Source: Populus alba
Taxonomy: Eukaryota > Streptophyta > Magnoliopsida > Malpighiales > Salicaceae
DNA: 64,000 nt
Reading direction: 5' to 3'
Assembly (NCBI RefSeq): GCF_005239225.2
Contig: NC_133293.1
Location: 14,724,333-14,788,332, forward strand
Shown here: positions 36,753 to 47,631 of the stretch, piece after piece
Numbering within the stretch: position 1 is the stretch's first letter
Layout: each line of letters begins with the position of its first letter
Program-made: the position numbers and the translations under genes
The notes under the pieces: model-generated
Seen by the model: the letters and a program-made list of their open reading frames with translations, nothing else
What the model was told of the DNA's origin: nothing
Databases searched by the model: none

Positions 36753-37314
36753 TATATCATCACTCACCCATTGGTTTCATGTAAGTTTTTTTTTTTCTTT
36801 TTTTGTTTCAATCTTTGGAGACACTTTTATGTATAATTGGATTGGATCAAGTGTTTATTTGAAGATAATAAGTGAAATGAATTTCTGGGTTTTGTTTGGT
36901 TATTCTAAATTTTTAATCTTTGTAGGTTCTCTTGGTATGATGAGATAGAATTAAGTGATTATAGACTATGTTTTGAACATAACCAGTGAAAAAAAATTTA
37001 TGGGTTCTATTTGTTTAGCTGAAAGCTCTAATCTTTGATATGGTGAAAATTGCGGCTCATTGATGTTGAAAAACTCCCAAAGAAATTTGAATCTAAGCTA
37101 GTATAGTGTATCATTTGCTTGAAATACATGGCTCTTAATTCAGGATGATAGGTTTCTGAGAATGGACTGTTAGGGATAATTATCTTGTATAACGAGTTCT
37201 TACCTCTTCCATGATTTGAACTGTCTCTATGAATGTGTAAATTGTTCGTGGAATGGATAAAGGAATGCAATTTAGTTGGGGAATTAACCATGTTTCCATC
37301 TAATCAAACTGCAG

Positions 37315-37344
37315 ATGGAGCCTTCTATTTTTCTCCACTTATAG
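37315..37344 (+). other. Nine-residue upstream ORF abutting the TRM-gene start
   Basis: Directly after a leader acceptor (CTGCAG at 37309-37314), ATG GAG CCT opens a frame ending in TAG at 37342-37344. The next base begins the ATG of the main frame (37345), in the same frame. Ribosomes that start here would have to reinitiate immediately, or would use the later ATG at 37381 (MGIEKEG), which looks more like the homologous N-terminus. Confidence 0.65.
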
Positions 37345-40300
37345 ATGCTGAAGAGGGATCGATCTTTTGGTATTGAGAAAATGGGAATCGAGAAAGAAGG
37401 TTCCAAAAGTGGAGGGGGATACGTAGGTGGTTTCTTTCAGCTGTTTGATTGGACTGCAAAATCTAGGAAAAAGTTGTTCTCAAGCAAGTCAGATTTACAA
37501 GGTATAAGTTTCTTTCTCTTTACATTCTATATCCTCATGTATATATTATTCTCTTCTATGGTTGGTTATGAATTTTTTATCTGACTCTTTGTAGAGCTTT
37601 CAAAACAAGGAAAGAGAAGTGGTGGGAGCATGCGAATGACTCGGCTTCGTCTGGTGGGTTATGGCCATTTGTTAATATTTTGTTTCGTTGTTTATCTTTT
37701 TATTCAATTTTTTGAGACAGTGATATATCTTACAGTTTTCATTACATTTGCAGATGGATGATGATGATAATGGAGCAGGATCGAGTATTAGAGGAGGCAG
37801 TGATTATAGTTGTGCTTCGTCAGTAACAGATGATGAAGGATATGGGGCCAGGGCCCCTGGGGTGGTAGCCAGGCTTATGGGATTAGACTCCATGCCAACA
37901 TCTAATTTCTTGGAGCCCGATTCTACCCCTTTTTTTGACACCCGATCTCTTAGAGATGCCTCTCGTGGCAAGAGAAATTTCGATTACTATCATGACCATC
38001 AAATCACTTACTCGGGAAATCTGCTTAACAAGGAGGATGGCCCTCCTAGAAATTTGGTGAAGTCCAAGCCTCAGAAGGTCCTGAGCAGGCCTATTGAAAA
38101 GTTTCAAACGGAAATCTTGCCTCCTAAATCGGCTAAATCAATTCCAATCACACACCATAAACTTTTATCTCCAATCAAGAGTCCTGGCTTCATTCCGAGC
38201 AAAACTGCTGCTCACATAATGGAAGCAGCTGCAAAAATTATTGAACCTAGTCCCCTAGCAGTAGCCAAAGCCAAAATGCCTGCTCTTGGTTCCTCTTCAT
38301 TACCACTGAAAGTTCGGGATCTTAAGGAAAAACTGGAGGTTGCTCAGAAAATGCCTCTGGCAGGGTCCTCTTCAGCAGCCATAAGAACTCGAGAAGCGAA
38401 AGAGAAAGTAGAAGCTTCTCATAAAACCTCGAGACTTGCAGAAACTTCTCGAAGACCAGTTGAGTCGAGTGCTGCCAAGCATCTAAAGGGGCAGTCTTTG
38501 AACAAAAGCTGGAATGGATCAGATGATACATCTTACAGGGCTTTTTCTGAGGCTGATGAAGACTCTTCTAGCGCAAAGACTAAGGTAAAGTCTATCTCAC
38601 TTGCAATCCAAGCAAAGTTCAATGTTCAGAGAAGAGAAGGTTTGAATGCAAGTAGTAGTCAAGGCTTTGGAGACCAGAAAGAACAGGCCGAGGTTTCATC
38701 AAGTCAGCCCTTCAAGAGCCAACCAAATTTCCAAAAGAGTTCGCAAAAAAGATCTCCTATACTTAAAGCTTCTGGTGCTCTTAGGCAGAATAATCAGAAA
38801 CAAAATTGTATGATGGATAAAGACAAATTGCCTTCAAAGCCCTTGGTTTCCAACTTGCAGAGTAAAATGGTACTGTCTGGGAATCCTCCAGCAAGGCACA
38901 AAACTTTTGGTAAGACTTTTGGTTCCAAAAATGGATCCAGGAAGTTGGCCTTAGATTCGAGAGAAGTTGAGAAGGGGACTTCTAACTATAGTACACGGAG
39001 TAATCCAAGGAAGAAGCGATCGATTGATGGGAATTTGCATCTTGAGAAAAACCAGGTTGCTGATAAATTGCTGATTGACAGAAATCGGAAGGCTGTTGAA
39101 ACTAATCCAGTTATTGACAGGCACTTTAGTTGGGTAGAAGAAAGCAAAAGGAAAGGCATGGATGTTGTTTCATTCACATTCACAGCCCCCTTGACACGGT
39201 CAATGCCTGGTTCTGAAACACCTACTCGGGTTGTACAGGAAAAAAGTGGTTCTTGTACGGATAATCGCAGCAAGAGATTGTTGCTTGACACAGATAGTAT
39301 GAATCTATCTTCAGGGGGATATAATGTGGTAGGGGGGGATGCTTTGAGTACTCTTTTGGAACAAAAAATGAGGGAATTGACCAAAACTGTCGAGTCTTCT
39401 AGTTCCCTATCCACGTTTAGTCCAGGCGGCACTGCACCAAGGTTACATGATAACAAGGATCAAAGTGTCTCATGCATAGATAGATCGGATAGCTGCTATG
39501 ATTGTCACTTTCTCTCCACGGATCCTGCAGCTCTCAGATTGAAACGCATTCTTCAGGTGCATATTTCTGAATTTCCAACTGAAAGAAAACCCAACATTAC
39601 TAATTCTCTCTTTCTCTATATATGTGTGTGTGTGTGGAATACCTTGCTAGACACAAGAAATCCTGTTTAGTTAGCAGTGTATGATACAAAATACCTCTGG
39701 GTGCATATTTTAAATGCCATTGCTATGAATCTCAAAATGAGAAAATTCCTTCAGATCAATCTTCTTGTAGTAATGTGTGCCAACTGCCAACTGGTTTACC
39801 CCAATCCTTCTTGTCTGGTATGTAACGTGTAAGGCCCCGATAAGGTGTCTGGTGTCTAGCTATCTTTATTAGGGCCAGCCTGGTTTTCATTTCCAGAGTA
39901 CCGCTTAAGTGCTTTCAATCACACATGTTTTTGTTTTTTCTTTCTCATACGTTGTGTATTTCTCTTTTGCTGGCTGCTTCAGTTATGCTTTCTATTTTCA
40001 GTCTGGAGTGCAAGTCAGTTCCAAATTCATGTCTATTTCATCAATCTGCATTTATCGCATGTTTTTTTACTTATAAAATACTGAAGCTGTATTTCTGTTA
40101 TCCATACTGTATTACTAGGTGATCAATGTAACCTTTCTATAAAATGTTATTTTAAAGACCCACTTATGTTGTGAAGTCAACACTTTAGATTTTGTGAAGC
40201 TCTGTCACTTGGAAAAATGCTATTCTCGATCTTCTAATGTTGTAGGCACACTACAATAGTAGGTGGTTACTTCTCTCTCTCTCTCTGTCTCATTAATAAT

Positions 40301-41336
40301 CTGGGTCTTTAACGTAGTGTCAAGGTTAATGTTGCTTACTTCTGCACCATTTCATATGAGGGTAGTTGATGCATTTATTACATATCAGGGAGTTGATGAG
40401 ATGGACTGTAGCAGCAAGTCAAATGATTCCAGAAAGCTCCTTGATTGTAGACGTCCTAGTCCAGTCTCTGTTCTTGAACATTCTTTTTCAACTGAAAGTA
40501 GCAGCTCTTTAGACAGCGCGGATAGTTGCATTACAGAAGGTAAGGGCAATGCATTTCTCATTCTTAAACTTCATGTAGTATTTAGTTTCGGTCTTTCAGA
40601 ACTTCATAAGGGTAGTGCGCTTTACCAGTTGATGTCAAGAAAGTTAAAATGATTGCAATATAATTCAGGGAGCAGGCATTGTTCATCCATTCAAGTCCAG
40701 GAAGTCCATGGTTTGAGCTCTTCAAAGAAGTTCCATTTTGTGGATGCTGATACGGAGTTATCAGATTCTGCTTCTTCATCATCAACAGGAACTGTGGATA
40801 GAAAACATGCAAATATGTTAGCAGTGACAGATCTTGCGAGATCAACCAAATGGGAAATAGAATATGTGAAGAAGATTCTCTGTAATATTGAATTGATGTT
40901 TCAGGACTTCGCATTAGGTCGGGCTTCCGAGATCATAAACCCTCACCTCTTCCATCAGTTGGAAAGGAGAAAAGATATGTTTGAAAGTGATGGTGTTGAT
41001 GCTAGGCTAGAGCGGAAAGTATTATTTGATTGTGCAAGTGAATGCTTGGACTTGAGATGCAGACGATATGCTGGTGGTGGATACAAGGCGTGGGTGAAAG
41101 GGACAACAATGGTGAGAAGAAAGGAATGGTTAGGGGAAGACGTGTGCAAGGAGATCTTGGAATGGAGCAACATGGGGGATTGCATGGTGGATGAGCTTGT
41201 AGACAAGGACATGAGCAGTCAGTATGGAAGATGGCTGGACTTTGAAATAGATGCATTTGCATTTGGAGTAGAGGTCGAAAGCCAGATATTTAATTCATTG
41301 GTTAATGAGGTTGTTGCTGATATCTTGCTGTTTTGA
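37345..41336 (+). CDS. TRM/LONGIFOLIA-like protein with DUF3741-type motif and DUF4378
   Basis: Coding exons 37345-37501, 37595-37653, 37754-39556, 40389-40539 and 40669-41336 join in frame to 945 residues (933 if ATG 37381 is used). Upstream, a leader intron probably runs 36781-37314. Seen: GGFFQLFDWTAKSRKKLF near the N-terminus, VVARLMGLDSMP at 109-120 (the VARLMGL signature), a long basic Ser-rich disordered middle, and in the last exon the DUF4378 region (EYVKKILCNIELMFQDF, LERKVLFDCASECLDLR, WLDFEIDAFAFGVEVE). TRM proteins recruit TON1 and PP2A to cortical microtubules and control cell shape and division plane; LONGIFOLIA members promote elongation. The subgroup is not certain. The exon 4 donor (CAG|GTGCAT) and the large third coding exon match the usual architecture. 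Confidence 0.88.
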
Positions 41337-43438
41337 TGCCTATAGCCCAAGAAGGAGATTCACGGTGGCGAGAGATTGAGGAGAACAAGGGTTGTGCTTT
41401 GTGTAGAACTGTTAGGTCTTGTAGGTTTTAACCAATGCCTCAGCATTATAACTTTCCATCTCTAGTGTTTGCCAATCCCAACGTATGTTTTCCTCGGGGT
41501 GTTTATAAGATTCTTTATTGCTCGCTTCATTTATTTGGCTAGAAAGTGTTCATAAGTTGTCATCATAACTCATAAGCAAAATCACTGTAATCGAGGTTGG
41601 AGAAGCCAGCTTCTGCATCCTCAGGCTATCATACGAACTCTGGTTCAATTGATTACAGCTCGGCTCTCTTCAGCTCACTAACAATTTTCTCATTCAACTG
41701 TTCAGTCTGCAATCCATGAAGTTTTTCTGGTAGCTATTTCCAGTCGTCTCAAGTATTTCATTGCTTGATATGATGTTCGGTACGAGGTTTCTCGGAGAAT
41801 GGAATGCAGAGGGCTTTCAAAACAATACACGAGGATTTTCAAAACAATAGCAGGCATCGTTTTCGCAGCAGCAGCACAGCAGCATCACCAAAGTATAATT
41901 GGAATAAATATCCTGTTTTTTTTGTTCGCGTCCTATCTTTTTTCAGAACATGTCAATACAGTAGCTAGCATGATTCGTATCTGTTTGGTTCTTGAGTTTT
42001 TCCTTCTTGACAACCCGGATGGTAAAAAGGAGTTTAGTTAGGCTGAGTGGGCGTGCTGAAGGAGACGAATAGGTTAGGTGGCAAGCGGGGCCTGGTTAGG
42101 TGGTAAAAAGGAGTTTAGTCTCGGGCATTCATGTTTTTGGCCAAATGTGTGGTAGTAAAAGAATCTAGGCTTTTGGTGTCCCCTTTTCTCATTTTTGAGA
42201 TTCAACCGTTTGCTTAATAAGATTTCACAATAAACTTTACTTAATTTAGCGTGTTAAAAAAACCACATCTTATTTTGCTAACTAGAGTTTTTAATCCTTT
42301 TATTTCCCGTGATGTATTTAGCTATTCTCACATTTATTATTATTATATGTATGATTAACCTAAATGTAACGAATCTAAAAAAACTTTAAAGATTTATTTT
42401 TTTAAGCTCGATCAAACTAATAATGTCATCTAAGGACTCTTAGGCATAGCCAAGAGAATGATCTTTCCCTCATGAACACAGCTAAAAAAATAATGTCATT
42501 TCTCTTGAGCATGGTCAAGGAAATGCCTCTTTTTTTTTTCCTTACTGGGCCAAGATGATGATCCATTTTTCTTAGACTTAACAAAGAAAACGACCCGGTT
42601 TTAGTAATATGCTGACCCAAAGCAACATGTACCTGACAAGAGACTCAATATAATTGAAATCAGAAAAGGATTTGCCAACTATTTACTGATGCGACATTTA
42701 TAATTATTTTCTTAACAATGAGTTTTCTTTCTTGTTTGTTTGTTTGGGATTATCTGAACTTTTGTTCTTCATGCTCTTTTCAGCACGGTATTTTTCAAGA
42801 AAGTCTTACCTTAATCTCTTGGAATTGAATTTCAACAGCAAGCCGTATTCCTCCACTGCACGACTTTGAAGGTATTTCTTTAGGATTACTGCATGCGCAT
42901 ATCTTCGACTCTTGAACTCACTCGAGTCTTAGCTCGGGCACGGTTCTTTATCGATGCAATAACAAAAAACAATTTAATTTGAAGGAAACCAAGTACTTTT
43001 GATGTCATCCGTCACAAGAGCGCATTTCTCTGATATTAATTGGTCTTCAAGACGATGCCAAGATTCACCCAAATATAACTCACCAGGAGATCAAATCAGT
43101 CGAAGTGGATAAAAATGCGTCTCAATCATCTGCTCCCTCAAAATAACACTAGTAGTTGGCCAACATATATTTTCCAATATGCAAAATGCATAAAATATTA
43201 GCAGTTGTTGGAAAAACCACTTCATTGCATTCAGTAGTCAACTCTCTGTTAGTGACAATAACTCAAGGATAATTATCAACACCCAAGAATTTGCTGAGCA
43301 TAGTCAACATCACTTTATAAATCTTGCAAAACTACTGTCTAATCATATGATTTGTCAAGTTAAGAAAGATGAGCACAGGAAAAGCCTAAAAGAAAAGCCA
43401 TGGTGAGAGATATAAAAGATTAAAAAAAAGGTACATAC
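41337..43438. other. Intergenic region
   Basis: This holds the 3' UTR of the TRM gene and then spacer. A minus-strand stretch near 42780-42960 has coding-like patches (LKKYLQSRAVEEYGLL) interrupted by stops. No family was assigned. Confidence 0.55.
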
Positions 43439-43544
43439 CATCTATACAGTCAGATTCGGAGAACTCTGGCGACTCCAAATTAGAATAGAGATCTTTATAC
43501 CGAGTCAACCCTTCTGTTTCTTCTTTGTCTCCTTGGTGGCCCAT
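43439..43544 (-). other. Orphan first-exon candidate
   Basis: ATG at 43544 opens 35 codons (MGHQGDKEETEGLTRYKDLY ... SESDCID) that run into a good donor, GATG|GTATGT, at 43438. A TATA-like TATAAAAG lies just upstream at about 43557. Acidic and polar, no motif recognised. No matching second exon was found downstream, so it may be a gene remnant or a non-coding transcript. Confidence 0.25.
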
Positions 43545-43879
43545 GATTCCCTTTTCTTTTATACATGATGCAAGAATCGACTGCAAGACTTTTTTTGTTT
43601 TGTGTTTCTATATTAGAAGACGAATTAGGAGATCAGTATCTAATGTAAATGGGTTTTTTGGTATTTGATATAAAGCATTTTAAGCTGTAACATTATAAAC
43701 ATTAACGAAGAGGGTGTGTTGGTAGTTTTATAAAAATCAAATAGTGGGAATAACAAATTTTACAGTGAATTTAGCAGCACTCTTGTTGGAATGTTAAATA
43801 GATTTATCTTCCTTGTCTCGAGTTCGAATTTGAGAAAAGATGATGAGAGATTACGTTCTTTTTTCTTAATTTTTAAAAT

Positions 43880-44300
43880 GTTGAACATCAATCTAGATTT
43901 CTTTGTAGCACCTCGATGTTGTATTTTAGGCAATCTCTAGGTTCCTCTATAAATTATCTCTAAAAGGTCCAGGAGGCTTTTGTCTAGCTATAGCTAGGAT
44001 TTTCTTCAGAAAAAAATCTAGCCATACTAGAAGACAAATCCTAGCACAACCGCCCTAGTAAGGAAGCATTTGTGTTAGGGTTAGCAGCCAGAGAGAAAAA
44101 GAAGAATAAGGGTAGAAAAGAGGGGTGTGCAAGAGAGAAGAGTCTAAGTGCAAGTGCGTGTGCTGCCGTGAATGAGAGGGTAAGAAAAGGAGAGTGTGTT
44201 TGTGCTACCACTAAACAATAAAATCATAGTGTTTTTTGTTTAGTGACAAATCCAAGCAACTGGTATCAGTTAGAGTCGTTCGCCCAGAATTTGTACTCAA
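43880..44300 (+). mobile_element. LTR-retrotransposon remnant: LTR plus primer-binding site
   Basis: An LTR-like stretch has a TATA phrase (CCTCTATAAATTATC at about 43943) and ends in CA at about 44260. Two bases later comes TGGTATCAG (about 44262), the start of the usual initiator-Met tRNA primer-binding site (TGGTATCAGAGC), here slightly mutated. No gag or pol frames follow; the sequence passes into AT repeats and the MYB gene. The left LTR end was not found. It is therefore a truncated copy. Confidence 0.6.
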
Positions 44301-44360
44301 CATAAAAGCATATATATAATATATATCTAAAATACGTATATATAATCTATCTAAGATATA

Positions 44361-44508
44361 AGAATATATATATATATATATATATATATGAACATTATGG
44401 TGGAACCTTCACGTCCACGAAAACATTGAAACATAATTAGCTGGCCATAAAACCGATCTTAAATCTACTCATGCACCCATATATATATATATATATATAT
44501 ATATATTC
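44361..44508. repeat. Pair of (AT)n tracts downstream of the MYB gene
   Basis: Two pure AT runs of about 28 bases each, at 44361-44390 and 44480-44506, are separated by about 90 bases. They lie 90 bases beyond the MYB stop codon, likely in its 3' UTR or terminator region. They could fold as hairpins, but simple microsatellites explain them. Confidence 0.7.
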
Positions 44509-44595
44509 TTCCTGGGTTAATCATCGATGACATCCTTGCTCTCCTTCTCGATTGTCATTACCAGAAACGCTAGTCAACAAGTTGTCCTCTTCATA

Positions 44596-47393
44596 TTATA
44601 ACAATCCCCACTCACCAAGATCCCCAGCTGCTGTCCAGTCCCAATCAAGCCATTCCTCATCAAACCTTGAATTCATAGGTGAAAAGCTACTGTACCATTC
44701 CCCGTTACTCTCTTCGTTTGAGCTACAACCATTGCTGCTGTTGCTTTGTTTTTTCAGGTAATGGACGGCCACCCTTTTTGGTCCCATTACCCCATTATAA
44801 TTTTCTCTCTCCTTGCTCATACTCGATGCCTCATTGTCTGTCTCTAATGTCACAACTGTATTATTTCCAAAAGGATCTGCAACTTGATTTTGCAGTAGTG
44901 CATATTCAAGGCGCTTTATTTCACTGTCTAGCCATTCATATGGTCCTAAAGTTTCAGTCTCTTTCTCTTCATTAATAGGGCAATGAGATATTCCAGCTGC
45001 ATTAATTCTTTTAGCAATGTCTATGCAAGATTCTTGGACTTGCACACCAAGATTCCTTCTATTTTCTGGTTCCTTCTGTGGACCTTCAGTGGCCGAACTC
45101 TTTAATGGGTTGTTTGTACCTTTGGGTGAGATCGCTGCTGTTTCTTTTGTCGTTGGTTCAGTTACCTCATGAGCTATGGCTTTAGGACTCTTAGGCTTAC
45201 CTAATGACATTAATGTGGCCTTGTGCTTTTTCATGGATGACCGGCTTGTTCTACCTCCTCTACCCTTGTACGGCCAAGCTGCTACATCGGTGATATTCAT
45301 GATGCTTGGTAGATCATCGTCATTTTTATACCGATTGAAGCTGTAAATTTTTCTGCTTAAATGAGAATTCCAGTAGTTCTTTATCTCATTGTCTGTGCGT
45401 CCTGGTAATTGAGCAGCAATCAAAGACCATCTGGAACGATCAAAATCAACCACTGTTATCTCATTTATGCGCAAAACGACTATTGAAGTCAAAATATAAT
45501 GAATAGATGAACTCTTCAGTACAATAATATTTAGAGTAATTGTTTTATTAATTAAGCTCAACGTCTTGTCTTCAGTAATATTGGTTCTTAAACATTTGAC
45601 TTTCAGATTGTTCGTTTCATGATCATAAAAATTGAACGGTGGATCGTTTGAACATTAGCTGCTCTCATTAAGTCGCCATCTCTGTTATCATCGCAATGAT
45701 CTGGGAGCTAGGGGTCAAATACTCTCGGCCCGCTAGAAAACCACGAAACGTGATCAAAACTAAGATCATTGGTCCATTTGATGCTCAGACCAAACAGGGT
45801 CCATGCAAAAATTGCCCCGGGATGGCTATAAAGCAAGCAGCAGGTATAATTAATACGCTGCCCTGTACTGGTGGACAGTAAATTATTTTCCCTGTGAAAT
45901 CTAGCTACTTGCTCTTGGTGTCGTTACCAAAAAGACAAGGTGCCTTAGTTATCAAATATAGCAACATCCAATCAATATTTCTGAAACGGGATTTCTGTAC
46001 AACAGTGCGGTATAACCAACTCTCTCTGTTTTTTAGTTTCAAATTAATATATATATTTTTAATTCTTAAATTATTTGTTTTGATGCGGTGGAGTTCAAAA
46101 AATTAAATTAAAAAAAATATTATTTTAATATATTTTAAGATTAAAATAAAAAAAATATTTTAAAAAATAACATCCATAAACATTCTCGGTCCCAGTAACA
46201 TTAACATGCCACTTGAAATCGAAGGAAAAAAGAAGTCTGAATGTTAAGAGTGTGTGTGTCTATATATATAATTGCTGTTGTGTGTCATTGTTTTAAATAA
46301 AGAAAAAAGTTATACATATAAAATGATATAATTAACCATTAATTTTTGCATTTGGTCATCTATTTGGATTTGTTTTTTGTCAAACACAAAGCTAAAGATG
46401 TTTTTATTTTCCAGAGATTATTATGAGTGCCGAAAAAAAGAATTCTACTATCAAATTGACGACAGAATGACTTTTCTGAAATGTATCAGAATACATCCTC
46501 AATTGGAAGAAGTAATGGAAAAAAGAGACCAGTAGATAGAGCCTAGTCTTCATGGAGTTCTTTCCCTAATTATAGTTGTTCCTAGCCTTACTCTTAAATT
46601 CTTGCACAAGAATTGCTCATTTCTTACATTCAAGACCACTTCTGATTTGTATAGGGACAACATCTGCTTGCTTTTAACAAGAACCTAACCATGCTAAATA
46701 TTTCACTCGACCGTTTTGTCGCTTGAGCCAAAACCAAGTGCGTGGTAAAGGGGAAAAAAAGAGAGGGAAAAATAAGAACTGTCCAAGTCTTTTCTCGTAG
46801 AGAGAACAATCGTAACAATGAAGATAAAATTGTGAACGTTGATTTTTTTTTTAAAAAAAAGATGTCGAGCAATCGGCCATTGCTTTTCTTTGAAAAACAA
46901 GTTGAACGGTTGATAAAAAAATTTAAACTCGGCTAACCATGAATCGAGCTGATGAATTGAGAAAATAAAAATTATTGGTAACGTGGATATGCGCAGAAGC
47001 AAATATAATTAAAGGCAAGATTACCTATTACCCAAAGCAGCATGCAACTTAACAATGGTCTCTTCCTCGTCTTTGGTTATGTTCCCTCTCTTCAAGTCAG
47101 CTCTCAAGTAGTTAATCCATCTTAGTCTACAGCTCTTACCACACCTTAATAACCCTTCAAAAAACCAAACTCGTACCAATCATCAATACGGAACAAAGAA
47201 AGAGGGGCAAAGCCATTTGAGATACGTACGTGATTCATGTAGAAGACAACCATTTCTTACCTGCATTTTTAGGTAGTGATTTCCACGAGCCTTCACCGTT
47301 GGCTAGAATGTATTTGGTTAGGACTTCATCCTCTTCAGCTGTCCATCTCCCTTTCTTTAGCCCTACTTTCTCACAGCATGGTGCTCTTCCCAT
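44596..47393 (-). CDS. R2R3-MYB, flavonol-regulator (subgroup 7, MYB11/12/111 or MYBF1) type
   Basis: Exons 47393-47261 (133 bases), 47154-47025 (130 bases) and 45430-44596 join in the canonical R2R3-MYB phases to 365 residues. R2 starts [18 protein letters not shown]3 includes [15 protein letters not shown] and [19 protein letters not shown]. The R3 bHLH-binding signature is absent, as in subgroup 7. The subgroup 7 motif is present as [14 protein letters not shown] (143-156), and the acidic Trp-rich end has WLDWDW (348-353). Subgroup 7 MYBs activate CHS, CHI, F3H and FLS1 to make flavonols. Intron 2 is long (1594 bases). A G-box lies upstream (47626). The subgroup call rests on remembered motifs. 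Confidence 0.92.
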
Positions 47394-47625
47394 GTCTACT
47401 CACCCTTCAGGCTTTCCTGACGAACTACCGATCACTTTCTGCGTTAGTTCCTCCTGTTGAGAGTTGGAGAAGGAGACTTGTTTGATCGTTTCTTTTCGAG
47501 AAAAGGGAGAGAACTGATTTGTGTAGGCGCGTCTTTTTCCCAAAGCTTTTGTTGTAAATAGAAGCAAGTTTGGTGGAGGGAGAAATTAATGGTGATGTAG
47601 ATACATGAACGGTGAAAGAACGTGC

Positions 47626-47631
47626 CACGTG
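47626..47631 (-). promoter_or_regulatory. G-box CACGTG upstream of the MYB gene
   Basis: GCCACGTGC lies about 235 bases before the MYB start codon. HY5 and related bZIPs bind this core and are known to drive MYB12 and MYB111 under light and UV-B in Arabidopsis. Function here is inference. Confidence 0.5.

Noticed and set aside
44361..44508. (AT)n pair considered as a terminator or origin-like hairpin
   Set aside because: Simple microsatellites of this kind recur in the window (12099, 27821, 29223) with no common context.
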